Assembly: GCF_007858285.1 (NCBI RefSeq)
Contig: NZ_VFIL01000002.1
Coordinates: 434,001 to 498,000 of the forward strand
Length of the DNA: 64,000 bases
Direction: 5' to 3'
Source of the DNA: Pseudomonas brenneri
GTDB taxonomy: Bacteria; Pseudomonadota; Gammaproteobacteria; Pseudomonadales; Pseudomonadaceae
The position numbers and the translations under genes are program-made. Below the pieces are notes generated by a model. That model made no database searches, had not been told where the DNA came from, and worked only from the letters and a program-made list of their open reading frames with translations. How positions within the stretch are numbered: position 1 is the stretch's first letter; each line of letters begins with the position of its first letter. This document shows positions 1-9,001 of the stretch, piece after piece.

Positions 1-470
1 TGGACTTCACCTTCGTCTGCCCGTCCGAGCTGATCGCCCTGGATCACCGCATGGACGACTTCAAGGCGCGTAACGTTGAAGTGGTTGCCGTCTCCATCGA
101 CTCCCATTTCACCCACAACGCCTGGCGCAACACTGCCATCAATGATGGCGGCATCGGCAAAGTCAAATACACCATGGCTGCCGACATGAAGCACGACATT
201 GCCAAGGCCTACGACGTTGAGTCCGAAGGCGGCGTGGCATTCCGTGGCGCGTTCCTGATCGACGACAAGGGCGTTGTGCGCTCGCAGATCATCAACGACC
301 TGCCGCTGGGCCGTAACATGGAAGAGCTGATCCGTCTGGTCGACGCTCTGCAATTCCACGAAGAGCACGGTGAAGTCTGCCCGGCCAACTGGAAAAAAGG
401 CGACAAGGGCATGAACGCTTCGCCAGCAGGCGTTGCGGCTTACCTGACCGAGAACGCTGGCAAGCTGTAA
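1..470 (+). CDS. 2-Cys peroxiredoxin (AhpC/Prx1 type), 5' end outside window
   Basis: Thiol peroxidase that reduces H2O2 and organic peroxides in the cytoplasm. The gene is cut by the window edge; the reading frame starts at base 3. The peroxidatic cysteine lies in FVCPSEL, seen in the first codons, and the resolving cysteine in GEVCPANW near the C-terminus, which is the typical 2-Cys layout. The tail GVAAYLTENAGKL is full, so only about 45-50 N-terminal residues are missing. It precedes rnt and pyrC on the opposite strand, the same order as PA3529-PA3528-PA3527 in P. aeruginosa. The nearest ATG in frame, at base 51, is internal and not the true start. An intrinsic terminator follows. Confidence 0.93.
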   Translation, partial: DFTFVCPSELIALDHRMDDFKARNVEVVAVSIDSHFTHNAWRNTAINDGGIGKVKYTMAADMKHDIAKAYDVESEGGVAFRGAFLIDDKGVVRSQIINDLPLGRNMEELIRLVDALQFHEEHGEVCPANWKKGDKGMNASPAGVAAYLTENAGKL

Positions 471-487
471 GCCAGGTTCGCGGTAAA

Positions 488-517
488 AAAAACCGGCCTG
501 AGAGGGCCGGTTTTTTT
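488..517 (+). terminator. Rho-independent terminator of the peroxiredoxin gene
   Basis: AACCGGCC and GGCCGGTT pair around a short TGAGAG-type loop and are followed by seven T residues. The element sits 20 bp past the peroxiredoxin stop and 20 bp from the end of the opposing rnt gene, so it can insulate the two convergent units. Confidence 0.85.
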
Positions 518-540
518 ATGCATGGGATTCAGGGACGCAA

Positions 541-1212
541 TCAGTCGCTGAAGTCTTCCCAGCCGCCCATCTGTTTCCAGCGGTTGACGATGCCGCAGAA
601 CAGGTCGGCGGTCTTCTCGGTGTCGTAGCGAGCCGAGTGGGCTTCACGTCCGTCGAAGTCGATGCCGGCTGCCTGGCATGCCTTGGCCAATACGGTCTGG
701 CCATAAGCCAGGCCAGCCAGGGTGGCGGTGTCAAAGCTGGAGAACGGGTGAAACGGGTTGCGCTTCATGTCCAGGCGCGCCACGGCGGCGTTGAGGAAGC
801 CCAGGTCAAAACTGCTGTTGTGGCCGACCAGGATCGCGCGTTTGCAGCCATTGGCCTTCAACGCCTTGCGCACACCACGGAAAATGTCGGTCAGCGCAGC
901 TTCTTCGCTGACGGCCATGCGCAACGGATGATCGAGCTTGATCCCGGTGAACTCCAGGGCAGCGGCTTCGATGTTGGCGCCTTCAAACGGCTCGACGCGG
1001 AAGAAGTGGGTGTGTTCTGGATACACAAAGCCCTGTTCATCCATGCCGATGGTCGTCGCGGCAATTTCCAGCAGCGCATCGGTGGCGCAATTGAAACCGC
1101 CGGTCTCTACGTCGATAACGACAGGCAGATAGCCGCGGAAACGCTCGGCCATCGGGTGACGCGAACCGCCGCCACCGTGTTCCTGTTCGTCGTCGTAATG
1201 GTCTTCACTCAC
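541..1212 (-). CDS. rnt: Ribonuclease T
   Basis: DEDDh-family 3'-5' exoribonuclease that trims the 3' CCA ends of tRNA and matures other stable RNAs. The exonuclease motifs are visible: VIDVETGGF (Exo I, the D and E metal ligands), [10 protein letters not shown] (Exo II Asp) and [10 protein letters not shown] (Exo III, catalytic His and Asp). The length of 223 aa is normal for the family. The start codon overlaps the pyrC stop by 4 bp, so the two are translationally coupled with pyrC upstream. The same pair is found in P. aeruginosa. Confidence 0.95.
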   Translation of the reverse strand: MSEDHYDDEQEHGGGGSRHPMAERFRGYLPVVIDVETGGFNCATDALLEIAATTIGMDEQGFVYPEHTHFFRVEPFEGANIEAAALEFTGIKLDHPLRMAVSEEAALTDIFRGVRKALKANGCKRAILVGHNSSFDLGFLNAAVARLDMKRNPFHPFSSFDTATLAGLAYGQTVLAKACQAAGIDFDGREAHSARYDTEKTADLFCGIVNRWKQMGGWEDFSD

Positions 1213-2255
1213 TTGTGTTCCTCCAGCAGGCGCCAGCGCAGTGTTTCACCGGCGCGCAGCGGGATAACGGTCAGCTCGCCAAATGGCAGGCTGGTGGGGG
1301 CGGTCCAGTCTTCACGGACCAGGGTAATGCGGTCGGTATTCGCCGGCAGGCCGTAGAAACGCGGGCCATTGAGGCTGGCGAAAGCCTCTAGTTTGTCCAG
1401 GGCGTTGCGCGCCTCGAAGGCCTCGGCGTACAACTCGATCGCCGCATAGGCGGTGTAGCAGCCGGCACAGCCGCAGGCCGCTTCCTTGGCGTGCTGGGCG
1501 TGGGGCGCCGAGTCGGTGCCGAGGAAAAACTTCGCGCTGCCACTGGTGGCGGCATCGAGCAACGCTACCTGGTGAGTGTTGCGCTTGAGGATCGGCAGGC
1601 AATAGAAGTGCGGCCGGATCCCGCCCACCAGCATGTGGTTGCGGTTGTACAGCAGGTGGTGCGCGGTGATGGTCGCGCCAACGTTGGCCGAGGCCTCGGT
1701 GACGAACTGCACGGCATCTGCGGTGGTGATGTGCTCGAACACCACCTTGAGGGTCGGGAACAGCTCGACCACACGGCGCATGTGTTCGTCGATGAAGATC
1801 TTCTCGCGATCGAATACATCGACATCGCCACGGGTGACTTCACCGTGGATCAGCAGCGGCATGCCCACTTCGGCCATGGCTTCGATGGCGGGCAGGATCT
1901 TGTCGATACTGGTCACGCCGGAGTCGGAGTTGGTCGTGGCACCGGCCGGGTACAGCTTGGCGGCGTGTACGAAACCGCTGGCCTTGGCCTCGCGGATTTC
2001 GGCAGGCTGGGTGCGGTCGGTCAGGTAGAGCACCATCAACGGTTCGAAGCGGCTACCGGCCGGCCGCGCAGCGAGGATGCGCTGGCGATAGGCGTCGGCT
2101 TCAGCGGCATTACGCACCGGAGGTACCAGGTTAGGCATGATGATGGCGCGGCCAAACGTGCGCGCAACATCGGCCACGGTTTGGGGCAACGCAGCACCAT
2201 CGCGAAGATGAATATGCCAGTCGTCGGGACGCAGCAGGGTCAGGCGGTCGGACAT
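1209..2255 (-). CDS. pyrC: Dihydroorotase, type II
   Basis: Zinc enzyme that closes N-carbamoyl-aspartate to dihydroorotate in pyrimidine synthesis. The metal-binding DWHIHLRDG motif lies close to the N-terminus. The carbamylated lysine is in AAKLYPAG, further ligands are in HGEV and FEHIT, and the catalytic Asp is in GTDSAPH. The open frame extends 20 codons further upstream, but the start at [13 protein letters not shown] gives 348 aa, which fits the E. coli type class, and the extra codons look non-coding. The gene is cotranscribed with rnt. Confidence 0.95.
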   Translation of the reverse strand: MSDRLTLLRPDDWHIHLRDGAALPQTVADVARTFGRAIIMPNLVPPVRNAAEADAYRQRILAARPAGSRFEPLMVLYLTDRTQPAEIREAKASGFVHAAKLYPAGATTNSDSGVTSIDKILPAIEAMAEVGMPLLIHGEVTRGDVDVFDREKIFIDEHMRRVVELFPTLKVVFEHITTADAVQFVTEASANVGATITAHHLLYNRNHMLVGGIRPHFYCLPILKRNTHQVALLDAATSGSAKFFLGTDSAPHAQHAKEAACGCAGCYTAYAAIELYAEAFEARNALDKLEAFASLNGPRFYGLPANTDRITLVREDWTAPTSLPFGELTVIPLRAGETLRWRLLEEHK

Positions 2256-2411
2256 TGGGGATTCCAGGCGGGTCAATCTGGTGGGAATGCTACCGGAAAA
2301 GACTCTTGCAGGCACTCGCTATCAAGTTTTGCAGGGCCCGACCGATATCCCTGGGTATGCCTTAACGATGTATGACGCCTTGATGTGTTGTAGAAACCAG
2401 TGGAGCCGCCC

Positions 2412-3320
2412 GTGCGCCAGCAATATCTAGCCCTGCTCAGCGTGTTCGCCAGCCTGCCCGCGATGGCCCTGACATTCCAGACGCGCCTGGAGAATATCGA
2501 GTGGAAGGTGGAAGGCGACAAGTTCGAGTGCCGCTTGAGCCAGCCGATCACCGATTTTGGTTCGGGTGAGTTTGTGCGCCGGGCCGGCGAGCAGGCGACA
2601 TTCCGTCTGAAAGCCTATAACAGCGCGTTGGGTGTTGGTTCCGCAACGCTATTGGCGGCGGCGGCACCGTGGCAGCCGGGGCGCGGTGATATCAACCTTG
2701 GTGCCGTACGTGTCGGCAGCGGCGATGTGCTGTTCAACAGCTCCCAAGCCCAGGCCGGGCGCCTGTTCAATGGTTTGCTGGAGGGTCGCAGTCCCACCGT
2801 GCGCCACTATTCCCGGGACGGCGGCTATTCGGAAATCCGCCTGCTGCCGGTGCGATTCAATAAGGCCTATAGCGACTACCAGTTGTGTACCGCGAAATTG
2901 CTGCCGATGAATTTCGAGCAGGTCAAGCAGGCTGAAGTGGGCTTTCCGGGTGGTGGTATCGACCTGGATCCGGCGGCCAAGGCCAAGTTGATGGTGATGC
3001 TCGAATTCATCAAGGCCGATCCTACGGTCAACCATATCGAACTGGACGGCCATTCGGACAACAGCGGCAACCGCCTGACCAATCGCGACCTGTCCCGGCG
3101 CCGGGGCCTGGCGGTGATGGACTTCCTCAAGGCCAACGGTATTCCTGAGTCGCAGATCGTTCTGCGCTTCCACGGTGAACGTTATCCGCTGGTGCCCAAT
3201 ACCAATCCGGCCAACCGGGCGAAGAACCGGCGAGTGAATATTCACCTTGATCGCGTGCCTGCCCCCGAGAAACCAGCGCCCCAGGCCACGGCTCCGGCGA
3301 ATGCGGCGGCAACGTCCTGA
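2412..3320 (+). CDS. motY: Sodium-type flagellar stator protein MotY (OmpA-like C-terminus)
   Basis: Periplasmic T-ring protein that holds the stators around the flagellar motor. A short N-terminal signal sequence (RQQYLALLSVFASLPAMA) precedes a MotY N-terminal domain. An OmpA/MotB peptidoglycan-binding domain follows at about residues 165-280, with ELDGHSDNSGN and NRDLSRRRG. The neighbours pyrC and argG match PA3527-PA3525, where this gene is motY. A GTG lies 12 bp upstream at 2400, but the GTG at 2412 has a GGAG box 6 bp before it and gives a better signal peptide. The C-terminus is an Ala/Pro-rich tail of about 20 residues. Confidence 0.87.
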   Translation: MRQQYLALLSVFASLPAMALTFQTRLENIEWKVEGDKFECRLSQPITDFGSGEFVRRAGEQATFRLKAYNSALGVGSATLLAAAAPWQPGRGDINLGAVRVGSGDVLFNSSQAQAGRLFNGLLEGRSPTVRHYSRDGGYSEIRLLPVRFNKAYSDYQLCTAKLLPMNFEQVKQAEVGFPGGGIDLDPAAKAKLMVMLEFIKADPTVNHIELDGHSDNSGNRLTNRDLSRRRGLAVMDFLKANGIPESQIVLRFHGERYPLVPNTNPANRAKNRRVNIHLDRVPAPEKPAPQATAPANAAATS

Positions 3321-3448
3321 GTGCGGCCATTCGTCGCGCGCTCGACATAATCTGTCGCTTTATCTTCATTTGCTGTCGCGCCCCTGTAATTTCACGGTTT
3401 TGATCGGTAGAATCGACGCCTTTCCGTAAAACCCCGTGGAGTGATGGC

Positions 3449-4666
3449 ATGGCCGACGTAAACAAGGTCGTTCTCGCGTATTCCGGCGGCCTGGACACTT
3501 CGGTGATCCTCAAGTGGCTGCAGGATACTTATAACTGTGAAGTGGTGACCTTCACCGCTGACCTGGGTCAGGGCGAAGAGGTCGAACCTGCACGAGCCAA
3601 GGCGCAAGCCATGGGCGTCAAAGAGATCTACATTGACGACCTGCGCGAAGAATTCGTCCGCGATTTCGTTTTCCCGATGTTTCGCGCCAACACCGTCTAC
3701 GAAGGCGAGTACCTGCTGGGTACTTCCATCGCACGTCCGCTGATCGCCAAGCGCCTGATCGAAATCGCCAATGAAACCGGCGCTGACGCCATTTCCCATG
3801 GCGCCACTGGCAAGGGCAACGACCAGGTGCGTTTCGAACTGGGCGCCTATGCCTTGAAGCCTGGCGTAAAAGTGATTGCCCCTTGGCGTGAATGGGACCT
3901 GTTGTCCCGTGAAAAGCTGATGGATTACGCTGAAAAGCACGCAATCCCGATCGAACGCCACGGCAAGAAGAAGTCCCCGTACTCGATGGACGCCAACCTC
4001 CTGCACATCTCCTATGAAGGCGGCGTGCTGGAAGATACCTGGACCGAGCACGAAGAAGACATGTGGAAATGGACCGTCTCCCCGGAGAACGCTCCTGACA
4101 AGGCCCAGTACCTGGAACTGACCTACCGCAACGGCGACATCGTCGCGCTGGACGGCGTCGAAATGACCCCGGCCACCGTACTGGCGACCCTGAACCGTAT
4201 CGGTGGCGAGCACGGCATTGGCCGTCTGGACATCGTGGAAAACCGTTACGTGGGCATGAAGTCCCGTGGCTGCTACGAAACCCCAGGCGGCACCATCATG
4301 CTGCGCGCTCACCGCGCCATCGAGTCCATCACCCTGGACCGCGAAGTGGCTCACCTCAAAGATGAGCTGATGCCCAAGTACGCCAGCCTGATCTACACCG
4401 GCTACTGGTGGAGCCCTGAGCGCCTGATGCTGCAACAGATGATCGATGCGTCCCAGGTCCATGTGAACGGTGTTGTGCGCCTGAAGCTGTACAAGGGCAA
4501 CGTGATCGTGACCGGCCGCAAGTCCGATGAGTCGCTGTTCGATGCCAACATCGCGACCTTTGAAGAGGACGGCGGTGCCTACAATCAGGCCGATGCCGCT
4601 GGTTTCATCAAGCTCAACGCCCTGCGCATGCGCATTGCGGCCAACAAGGGCCGCAAGTTGTTCTGA
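3449..4666 (+). CDS. argG: Argininosuccinate synthase
   Basis: Joins citrulline and aspartate, at the cost of ATP, to make argininosuccinate in arginine synthesis. The ATP pyrophosphatase P-loop [11 protein letters not shown] is at residues 9-19. Family motifs include [15 protein letters not shown] and [13 protein letters not shown]. The length of 405 aa is typical. GTGGAG lies shortly before the ATG. The gene is monocistronic here, with a weak hairpin after it. Confidence 0.97.
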   Translation: MADVNKVVLAYSGGLDTSVILKWLQDTYNCEVVTFTADLGQGEEVEPARAKAQAMGVKEIYIDDLREEFVRDFVFPMFRANTVYEGEYLLGTSIARPLIAKRLIEIANETGADAISHGATGKGNDQVRFELGAYALKPGVKVIAPWREWDLLSREKLMDYAEKHAIPIERHGKKKSPYSMDANLLHISYEGGVLEDTWTEHEEDMWKWTVSPENAPDKAQYLELTYRNGDIVALDGVEMTPATVLATLNRIGGEHGIGRLDIVENRYVGMKSRGCYETPGGTIMLRAHRAIESITLDREVAHLKDELMPKYASLIYTGYWWSPERLMLQQMIDASQVHVNGVVRLKLYKGNVIVTGRKSDESLFDANIATFEEDGGAYNQADAAGFIKLNALRMRIAANKGRKLF

Positions 4667-4687
4667 AAAGCCTGAAGCCTCATAAAG

Positions 4688-4719
4688 AATGGTTCCTTGA
4701 AAGAGGGGCCATTTTTTTT
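4688..4719 (+). terminator. Weak terminator after argG
   Basis: AATGGTTCC pairs with GGGGCCATT, with two wobble pairs, around an 8-nt loop. Eight T residues follow. It starts 22 bp after the argG stop. Confidence 0.6.
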
Positions 4720-5292
4720 ACCTGCGATTCAGGAGGCGATTGTGTTTATCAATGTTTAATGTTCTTTTGGTCGTCGGAATTTTCGGTGTTTATTATTTTT
4801 TACATTTGATTTTTTTGTGTCCGGAAGTTGGTGTTTCAGGTGAATAGTCTTATTTGTGTTTGAATTCATCCAGTTGTTTAGTAGTAAAAAGGAAGCGTTA
4901 GGTTTCGTTTGTAGAAATATCTGTCAGATAATTCCAGTTGTTGTCAGGGGGTGTTGCACGAGGGAACTTTTTGGAAACGGCTTTGGTGGCTCCGACGCCC
5001 GCCGATACAAACCGTGCAAGGGATATTTCCTGAAAGTGGCGTGCGTCACGTTTACTTTTCCTCGGCGATGGGGGCTTTTTTGAGTCAAGATATGTTTGCC
5101 AGCGGAAAGTTCTGAAAGGCCGAACAAAAACCGACACATCCATATAGTCGTTTTTTTGTAGGCCTATTCTCATAACTTTGTGGGCTGGGTCTCTGCTTGT
5201 CGTTACTTGGGGGGGAGTGCTATGCCAAGGAGGAAACGACTAGGCTATTGTGCTGGTTCTGAATAATTCGAACAGCGAAATTGGACTTGCCC
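4720..5292. other. AT-rich gene-free region between argG and a response regulator gene
   Basis: About 570 bp with many T runs, clearly lower in GC than its surroundings. Open frames of 70-90 codons exist on both strands, but they have no recognisable protein character, poor codon usage and no good ribosome sites. One very short frame at 5222-5266 (14 codons, starting MPRRKRLGY) has a GGGGAG box and ends 27 bp before the regulator gene. No tRNA or clear hairpin RNA was recognised. The stretch may hold a promoter region for the regulator or decayed foreign DNA. Confidence 0.5.
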
Positions 5293-5925
5293 ATGAATAA
5301 AGTGCTGATCGTGGATGATCATCCCGTCATTCGTCTTGCTGTACGCATGCTAATGGAACGTCATGGTTATGAGGTCGTTGCAGAGACCGATAACGGAGTC
5401 GACGCGTTGCAACTAGCGCGGGAGCATATGCCGGATATTGTCATCCTGGATATTGGAATTCCCAAACTTGACGGTTTGGAAGTTATTTGTCGCCTGTCTT
5501 CCACAAAGCAGGCGCAACCCTTCAAGGTGCTGGTCTTGACGTCACAGGCGCCAGGCCACTTTTCCATGCGTTGCATGCAGGCTGGTGCCGCGGGCTACGT
5601 GTGCAAGCAACAGGATCTCACCGAGTTGCTGAGTGCGATCAAGGCGGTGCTGTCTGGCTACAGCTACTTCCCCAACCAGGCCCTCAACTCGGTGCGCTCC
5701 ACGCAAGGCAATACCAGCGAAGCGGATATGGTCGAGCGGCTCTCAGGCCGGGAGATGATGGTGTTGCAGCAACTGGCCCAGGGCAAAACCAACAAGGAGA
5801 TCGCCGACGGCATGTTCCTCAGCAACAAGACGGTGAGCACGTACAAGACACGCTTGCTGCTCAAGCTCAATGCCCGGTCCCTGGTGGACCTGATCGAGCT
5901 TGCCCAGCGTAACGGCCTGGTTTAA
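5293..5925 (+). CDS. NarL/LuxR-family response regulator
   Basis: Two-component transcription regulator of 210 aa. The receiver domain (1-120) has the acidic pair DD at 8-9, the phospho-acceptor Asp53 in ILDIGIPKLDG, and Lys near 105. The LuxR-type HTH (about 148-205) contains LSGREMMVLQQLAQGKTNKE and a recognition helix in LSNKTVSTYKTRLL. The N-terminus resembles the BvgA/EvgA/RocA group that usually pairs with unorthodox sensor kinases, but no kinase is nearby, so it is an orphan in this window. An upstream TTG at 5281 is possible; the ATG at 5293 was chosen because it starts directly at the MNKVLIVDDHP domain edge. Confidence 0.85.
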   Translation: MNKVLIVDDHPVIRLAVRMLMERHGYEVVAETDNGVDALQLAREHMPDIVILDIGIPKLDGLEVICRLSSTKQAQPFKVLVLTSQAPGHFSMRCMQAGAAGYVCKQQDLTELLSAIKAVLSGYSYFPNQALNSVRSTQGNTSEADMVERLSGREMMVLQQLAQGKTNKEIADGMFLSNKTVSTYKTRLLLKLNARSLVDLIELAQRNGLV

Positions 5926-5949
5926 TAAGCAGGGAGCAACAGGCAGGAA

Positions 5950-5970
5950 AAGCCTCCATGGCGGAGGCTT
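5950..5970 (-). terminator. Terminator hairpin between convergent genes
   Basis: AAGCCTCC and GGAGGCTT form a perfect 8-bp stem with a 5-nt loop. The T run is good on the minus strand (TTTTCC) and poor on the plus strand, so it mainly ends the nth-PA3496-family transcript. Confidence 0.7.
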
Positions 5971-5986
5971 CTGTGTGATCGTTTGG

Positions 5987-6169
5987 CTAGAGATCGAAAT
6001 CGTAATCGGCCAACTGTTTTTGCAAGCGTCGCTCTTCCAGAAGATTGTCGATGGTGCGGCGTTTGCTCAAATTGGTCTTGGCAACTTCTACAGGTGCCTC
6101 GGCTGCTTCGTCAGTGTCTGCGGCCACAAAGTCATCTTCTACATCCAGTTGCTCTTTGCCAGTGCTCAT
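5987..6169 (-). CDS. Small PA3496-family protein (putative envelope integrity)
   Basis: Acidic 60-aa protein. Its N-terminal half is rich in Asp, Glu and Ala and its C-terminal part is charged and probably helical (RRTIDNLLEERRLQKQLADY). It has no signal peptide or membrane segment. Its place directly downstream of nth matches PA3496 beside nth (PA3495) in P. aeruginosa; the family name is taken from that relative. The function is unknown. A hairpin terminator follows its stop. Confidence 0.75.
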   Translation of the reverse strand: MSTGKEQLDVEDDFVAADTDEAAEAPVEVAKTNLSKRRTIDNLLEERRLQKQLADYDFDL

Positions 6170-6276
6170 AAGGTTAACTCCAGGCTAAGACTGCCGTTGG
6201 CGCTCCTTATATCGACAATCGTGCACCGGGTAAAAAAGATTTTTTCAATCGACTGATCAATAAAATCAATGATTGC

Positions 6277-6915
6277 TCAATCGTCCGACGTCTTTTCCTT
6301 GTATTCACACAGATCCTCGATGCGACAGCTGCCACAACGCGGCTTGCGGGCCTGGCACACATAACGTCCGTGCAGGATCAGCCAGTGGTGGGAGTCGAGC
6401 AGGTAAGGCTTGGGTACAAACTTCATCAGTTGCTTCTCCACCTCCACCACATTTTTGCCAGGCGCCAGCCCTGTACGGTTGCTGACTCGGAAAATATGGG
6501 TGTCCACTGCCATCGTCAGTTGGCGAAACGCTGTATTGAGCACCACATTGGCCGTCTTGCGCCCCACGCCGGGCAATGCTTCAAGTGCTTCGCGGGTCTG
6601 TGGCACTTCACCGCCATGCAACTCGACCAGCAACCGGCAGGTTTCAATGACGTTCTTCGCCTTGCTGTTGTACAGGCCAATGGTCTTGATGTACTGCGAC
6701 AGCCCTTCCACCCCCAGGGCATGGATCGCCGCCGGGGTGTTGGCCACGGGAAACAGCTTGGCCGTGGCCTTGTTCACGCCCACATCCGTCGATTGTGCAG
6801 ACAGGATCACGGCGATCAGCAACTCGAACGGTGACGAGTAGGCCAGTTCGGTCTTGGGTTCCGGATTGTCTTCGTGAAACCTTCGAAAGATCTCCAGGCG
6901 TTTTGCGGCGTTCAT
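6277..6915 (-). CDS. nth: Endonuclease III (DNA glycosylase/AP lyase)
   Basis: Base-excision repair enzyme that removes oxidised pyrimidines. Motifs seen are the helix-hairpin-helix LPGVGRKTANVVLN with the catalytic Lys, VDTHIFRVSNR with the catalytic Asp, and the [4Fe-4S] loop with C-x6-C-x2-C-x5-C spacing near the C-terminus. The protein is 212 aa from MNAAKRLEIF; the open frame runs 48 codons further upstream into the rnfE-like gene, which is not credible coding sequence. It is the last-but-one gene of the rnf-like operon, as in P. aeruginosa. Confidence 0.95.
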   Translation of the reverse strand: MNAAKRLEIFRRFHEDNPEPKTELAYSSPFELLIAVILSAQSTDVGVNKATAKLFPVANTPAAIHALGVEGLSQYIKTIGLYNSKAKNVIETCRLLVELHGGEVPQTREALEALPGVGRKTANVVLNTAFRQLTMAVDTHIFRVSNRTGLAPGKNVVEVEKQLMKFVPKPYLLDSHHWLILHGRYVCQARKPRCGSCRIEDLCEYKEKTSDD

Positions 6916-6931
6916 TGGGCGAGCGGTTCCT

Positions 6932-7435
6932 TCAGTGTGGTTTGCGGCGTTGAGTCCAGGCCTGCCATCCGGCAAGCAGCAACCCGAGCAGAATAAACCC
7001 TGTTGGGGCGAGCATGGCGATGCTGCTGGCGAGTAAAAAGCGCGCAACAGTGATTGCAACCAACAGCCCGGCTGACACAGCGATCAGTTGAAGCCGTGCC
7101 CTGCGCTGGTTGGCAGCGAACAGGCCGTCATGTTCAAGCAGTACGCATTGCATGGCGATCAGCGCCAGGTATGCCCCAAGGCCCGTAGACGGCGCAAAGG
7201 CCAGGGCCTGCGCCACCAGGTACGCGCAACTGACCCAGGTGGTGGCCAGCAACACATTGGCCATCAGCCGCCAATGGCCACTGAGGCGATTGCGCACCCA
7301 GCCGCAGCTCCAGCCATGGAGCGTTACGATTAGCATCCACGAAACCCAGAACATTGCGGCGCCCGACGGCGTAGCACTGACACCCAGCAGCGCAGGTAGC
7401 AACAACAGGCTGGCGAGGGCGAACGGTTTAGTCAT
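6932..7435 (-). CDS. RnfE-like membrane subunit, shortened and divergent
   Basis: Integral membrane protein of 167 aa in the rnfE position between rnfG and nth. It has about five hydrophobic segments. From memory of E. coli RsxE, its first helix (LASLLLLPALLGVSAT) aligns without gaps to the LVQLLGLCPLLAVTST segment, so the cluster cysteine is replaced by Pro. The second cysteine is kept in LIAMQCVLLEH, against LIVTNCIVVGR. E. coli RsxE is about 60 residues longer, and its hydrophilic tail is absent here. The start at MTKPFALAS overlaps the rnfG stop by 8 bp. The role by context is the quinone/iron-sulfur membrane core of Rnf; actual activity is uncertain. Confidence 0.72.
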   Translation of the reverse strand: MTKPFALASLLLLPALLGVSATPSGAAMFWVSWMLIVTLHGWSCGWVRNRLSGHWRLMANVLLATTWVSCAYLVAQALAFAPSTGLGAYLALIAMQCVLLEHDGLFAANQRRARLQLIAVSAGLLVAITVARFLLASSIAMLAPTGFILLGLLLAGWQAWTQRRKPH

Positions 7436-8033
7436 GGTCGGTGGGCTCCAGCAGTGCCTGGCGATGCCCGTCAAAGTAGCGCAAGGCATCATGGATCGCA
7501 TTGATCACCGCGCGAGACGTGATGGTGGCGCCGACCATCTGGTCGAATTGGCCGCTGTCTCTCTTCAGCGCCCAGGCCTGTGGATTTTCCAGTGACAGCC
7601 CCTTGAATGCAGCAATCCACGCATTGCCGGACTCGCCAATGTGTCCGCCCAGACTGGGTGTTTCCGTGTGTGCCAGGGTTTTTACCCCGAGCAGCTTGGC
7701 GTTGCGGTCGATGGCAATCAGCAACTCAATGCGCCCACCATATCCATCGATCTGTGAGCGCAGCACAACCGCACTGGGTTTACCGGCCAGGGTCGCTAGG
7801 TAACCACCCAGCAGTTGACTGTTGTCCAGCATTGGCGAGGTGATGCCCAGTGGGTGCTCCAGCGGTTGATTGTCATAGCCGCCAGTGGGCAGCACATCCA
7901 GCAGCGCCCGGTTTTGCAGCGCGCGCTGCTGCTCGGCAATCGGCTTGGCGGTCAGCTGTTGCAGGCCGATGGTCAGGCCCACTGCGCCAACCGCGATCAG
8001 CAGCACGATCAAGGCTTGAGAGGTGCGCTTCAT
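7428..8033 (-). CDS. rnfG: Rnf electron transport subunit G (FMN-binding)
   Basis: Periplasmic flavoprotein anchored by one N-terminal helix (about residues 9-28). The covalent flavin motif is present as VGATITSRAV, with the acceptor Thr near residue 170, so this subunit looks functional. It also has the family segment ETPSLGGHIGESGNAWI. The length is 201 aa. The ATG overlaps the rnfD stop by 4 bp (ATGA) and the end overlaps the rnfE-like gene, indicating a tightly coupled operon. Confidence 0.88.
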   Translation of the reverse strand: MKRTSQALIVLLIAVGAVGLTIGLQQLTAKPIAEQQRALQNRALLDVLPTGGYDNQPLEHPLGITSPMLDNSQLLGGYLATLAGKPSAVVLRSQIDGYGGRIELLIAIDRNAKLLGVKTLAHTETPSLGGHIGESGNAWIAAFKGLSLENPQAWALKRDSGQFDQMVGATITSRAVINAIHDALRYFDGHRQALLEPTDHD

Positions 8034-9001
8034 GCATTCACCGCCTGCGGTCGCGCCCAGCGCTCCAGCGCTGGCACCGCTAGGTTCATCATCAGTACCG
8101 CGAACGCTACGCCATCCGGGTAGCTGCCCCAGGTGCGGATCAGATAGGTCAATACACCCACACCCACGCCAAACAGCAAGCGCGCCCGCGCACTTTTCGC
8201 ACCCGACACCGGTTCGGTGATGATGAAGAAGGCCCCAAGCATGGTGGCCCCAGTCAACAGATGAAACAGCGGCGAGCCATGGGAGTCGGAGCCCGAGCCG
8301 TTCCAGCACAGCAGGCTGATGACGAACAGGCTGGCGAGCATGCCCACTGGCGCGTGCCAACTGAAAACCCGTTGCTGCAGTAAAAAAAGCCCGCCGGCGA
8401 GAAACGCCAGGTTTACCCACTCGCTTCCTTTGCCTGCGATCTGGCCGAAAGCCGGGTGGCGGGCGAACAGCTCATCGATGGTCAGGCTATTGTTGATGCG
8501 CAAAGCGTCCAGCGCCGTGGCTCGGGCCCAGGCATCGGCGGCCTCGCCGTGCAGGCCGAACACCTGTTGCAGGCCGGCCAGCAGGTCGAGGCCGTGGGAC
8601 GCCGGCCAATGGGTCATTGGCTGGGGAAAGGCCAGTAACATCAGGGCATAACCGACCATGGCCGGGTTGAATGGGTTCTGCTTGCCGCCATACAGGTGTT
8701 TGCCCAGCAGCAATGCACTGCTGACGGCGCCCAGGCATAACCACCACGGGCAATAAGGTGGCAATGCCAGGGCCAGCAGCACCGCGCTGACCAGACCGCT
8801 CAGGTCGCGGGAGTCATGGCCGCGCAACCGACGCACCCAGGCTTCGACGGCCCATGCACAGGTGCCGGCCAGCAACAGATTGATCAGCACGCCCCAGCCA
8901 TACAGCCAGAACAGCACCAGCAAGCCAGGCGTTACTGCCATTAACAGGCGCTGCATGGCCTGTTGCTGGCGCTCGACTGCTTCAGGCGCCAACATGTTCA
9001 T
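8030..9001 (-). CDS. rnfD: Rnf electron transport subunit D
   Basis: Polytopic membrane flavoprotein of 323 aa, NqrB/RnfD family. Recognisable parts are [40 protein letters not shown] and [18 protein letters not shown]. The covalent flavin Thr appears in RATALDAL, where typical homologues have (S/D)GAT-AL; the Gly of the motif is Arg here. The start (ATG at 9001; a second ATG at 8995) lies inside the end of rnfB, a 20-bp overlap. No rnfC lies between rnfB and rnfD, where most gammaproteobacteria have it. Confidence 0.9.
   Translation of the reverse strand: MNMLAPEAVERQQQAMQRLLMAVTPGLLVLFWLYGWGVLINLLLAGTCAWAVEAWVRRLRGHDSRDLSGLVSAVLLALALPPYCPWWLCLGAVSSALLLGKHLYGGKQNPFNPAMVGYALMLLAFPQPMTHWPASHGLDLLAGLQQVFGLHGEAADAWARATALDALRINNSLTIDELFARHPAFGQIAGKGSEWVNLAFLAGGLFLLQQRVFSWHAPVGMLASLFVISLLCWNGSGSDSHGSPLFHLLTGATMLGAFFIITEPVSGAKSARARLLFGVGVGVLTYLIRTWGSYPDGVAFAVLMMNLAVPALERWARPQAVNA

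Noticed and set aside
637..1356. Long plus-strand frame opposite rnt
   Set aside because: It is antisense to rnt and the end of pyrC, has no family character, and the rnt motifs on the other strand are certain.
4856..5173. Short frames of 70-90 codons in the argG-regulator gap
   Set aside because: No ribosome site, no recognisable domain, and they overlap each other on both strands.
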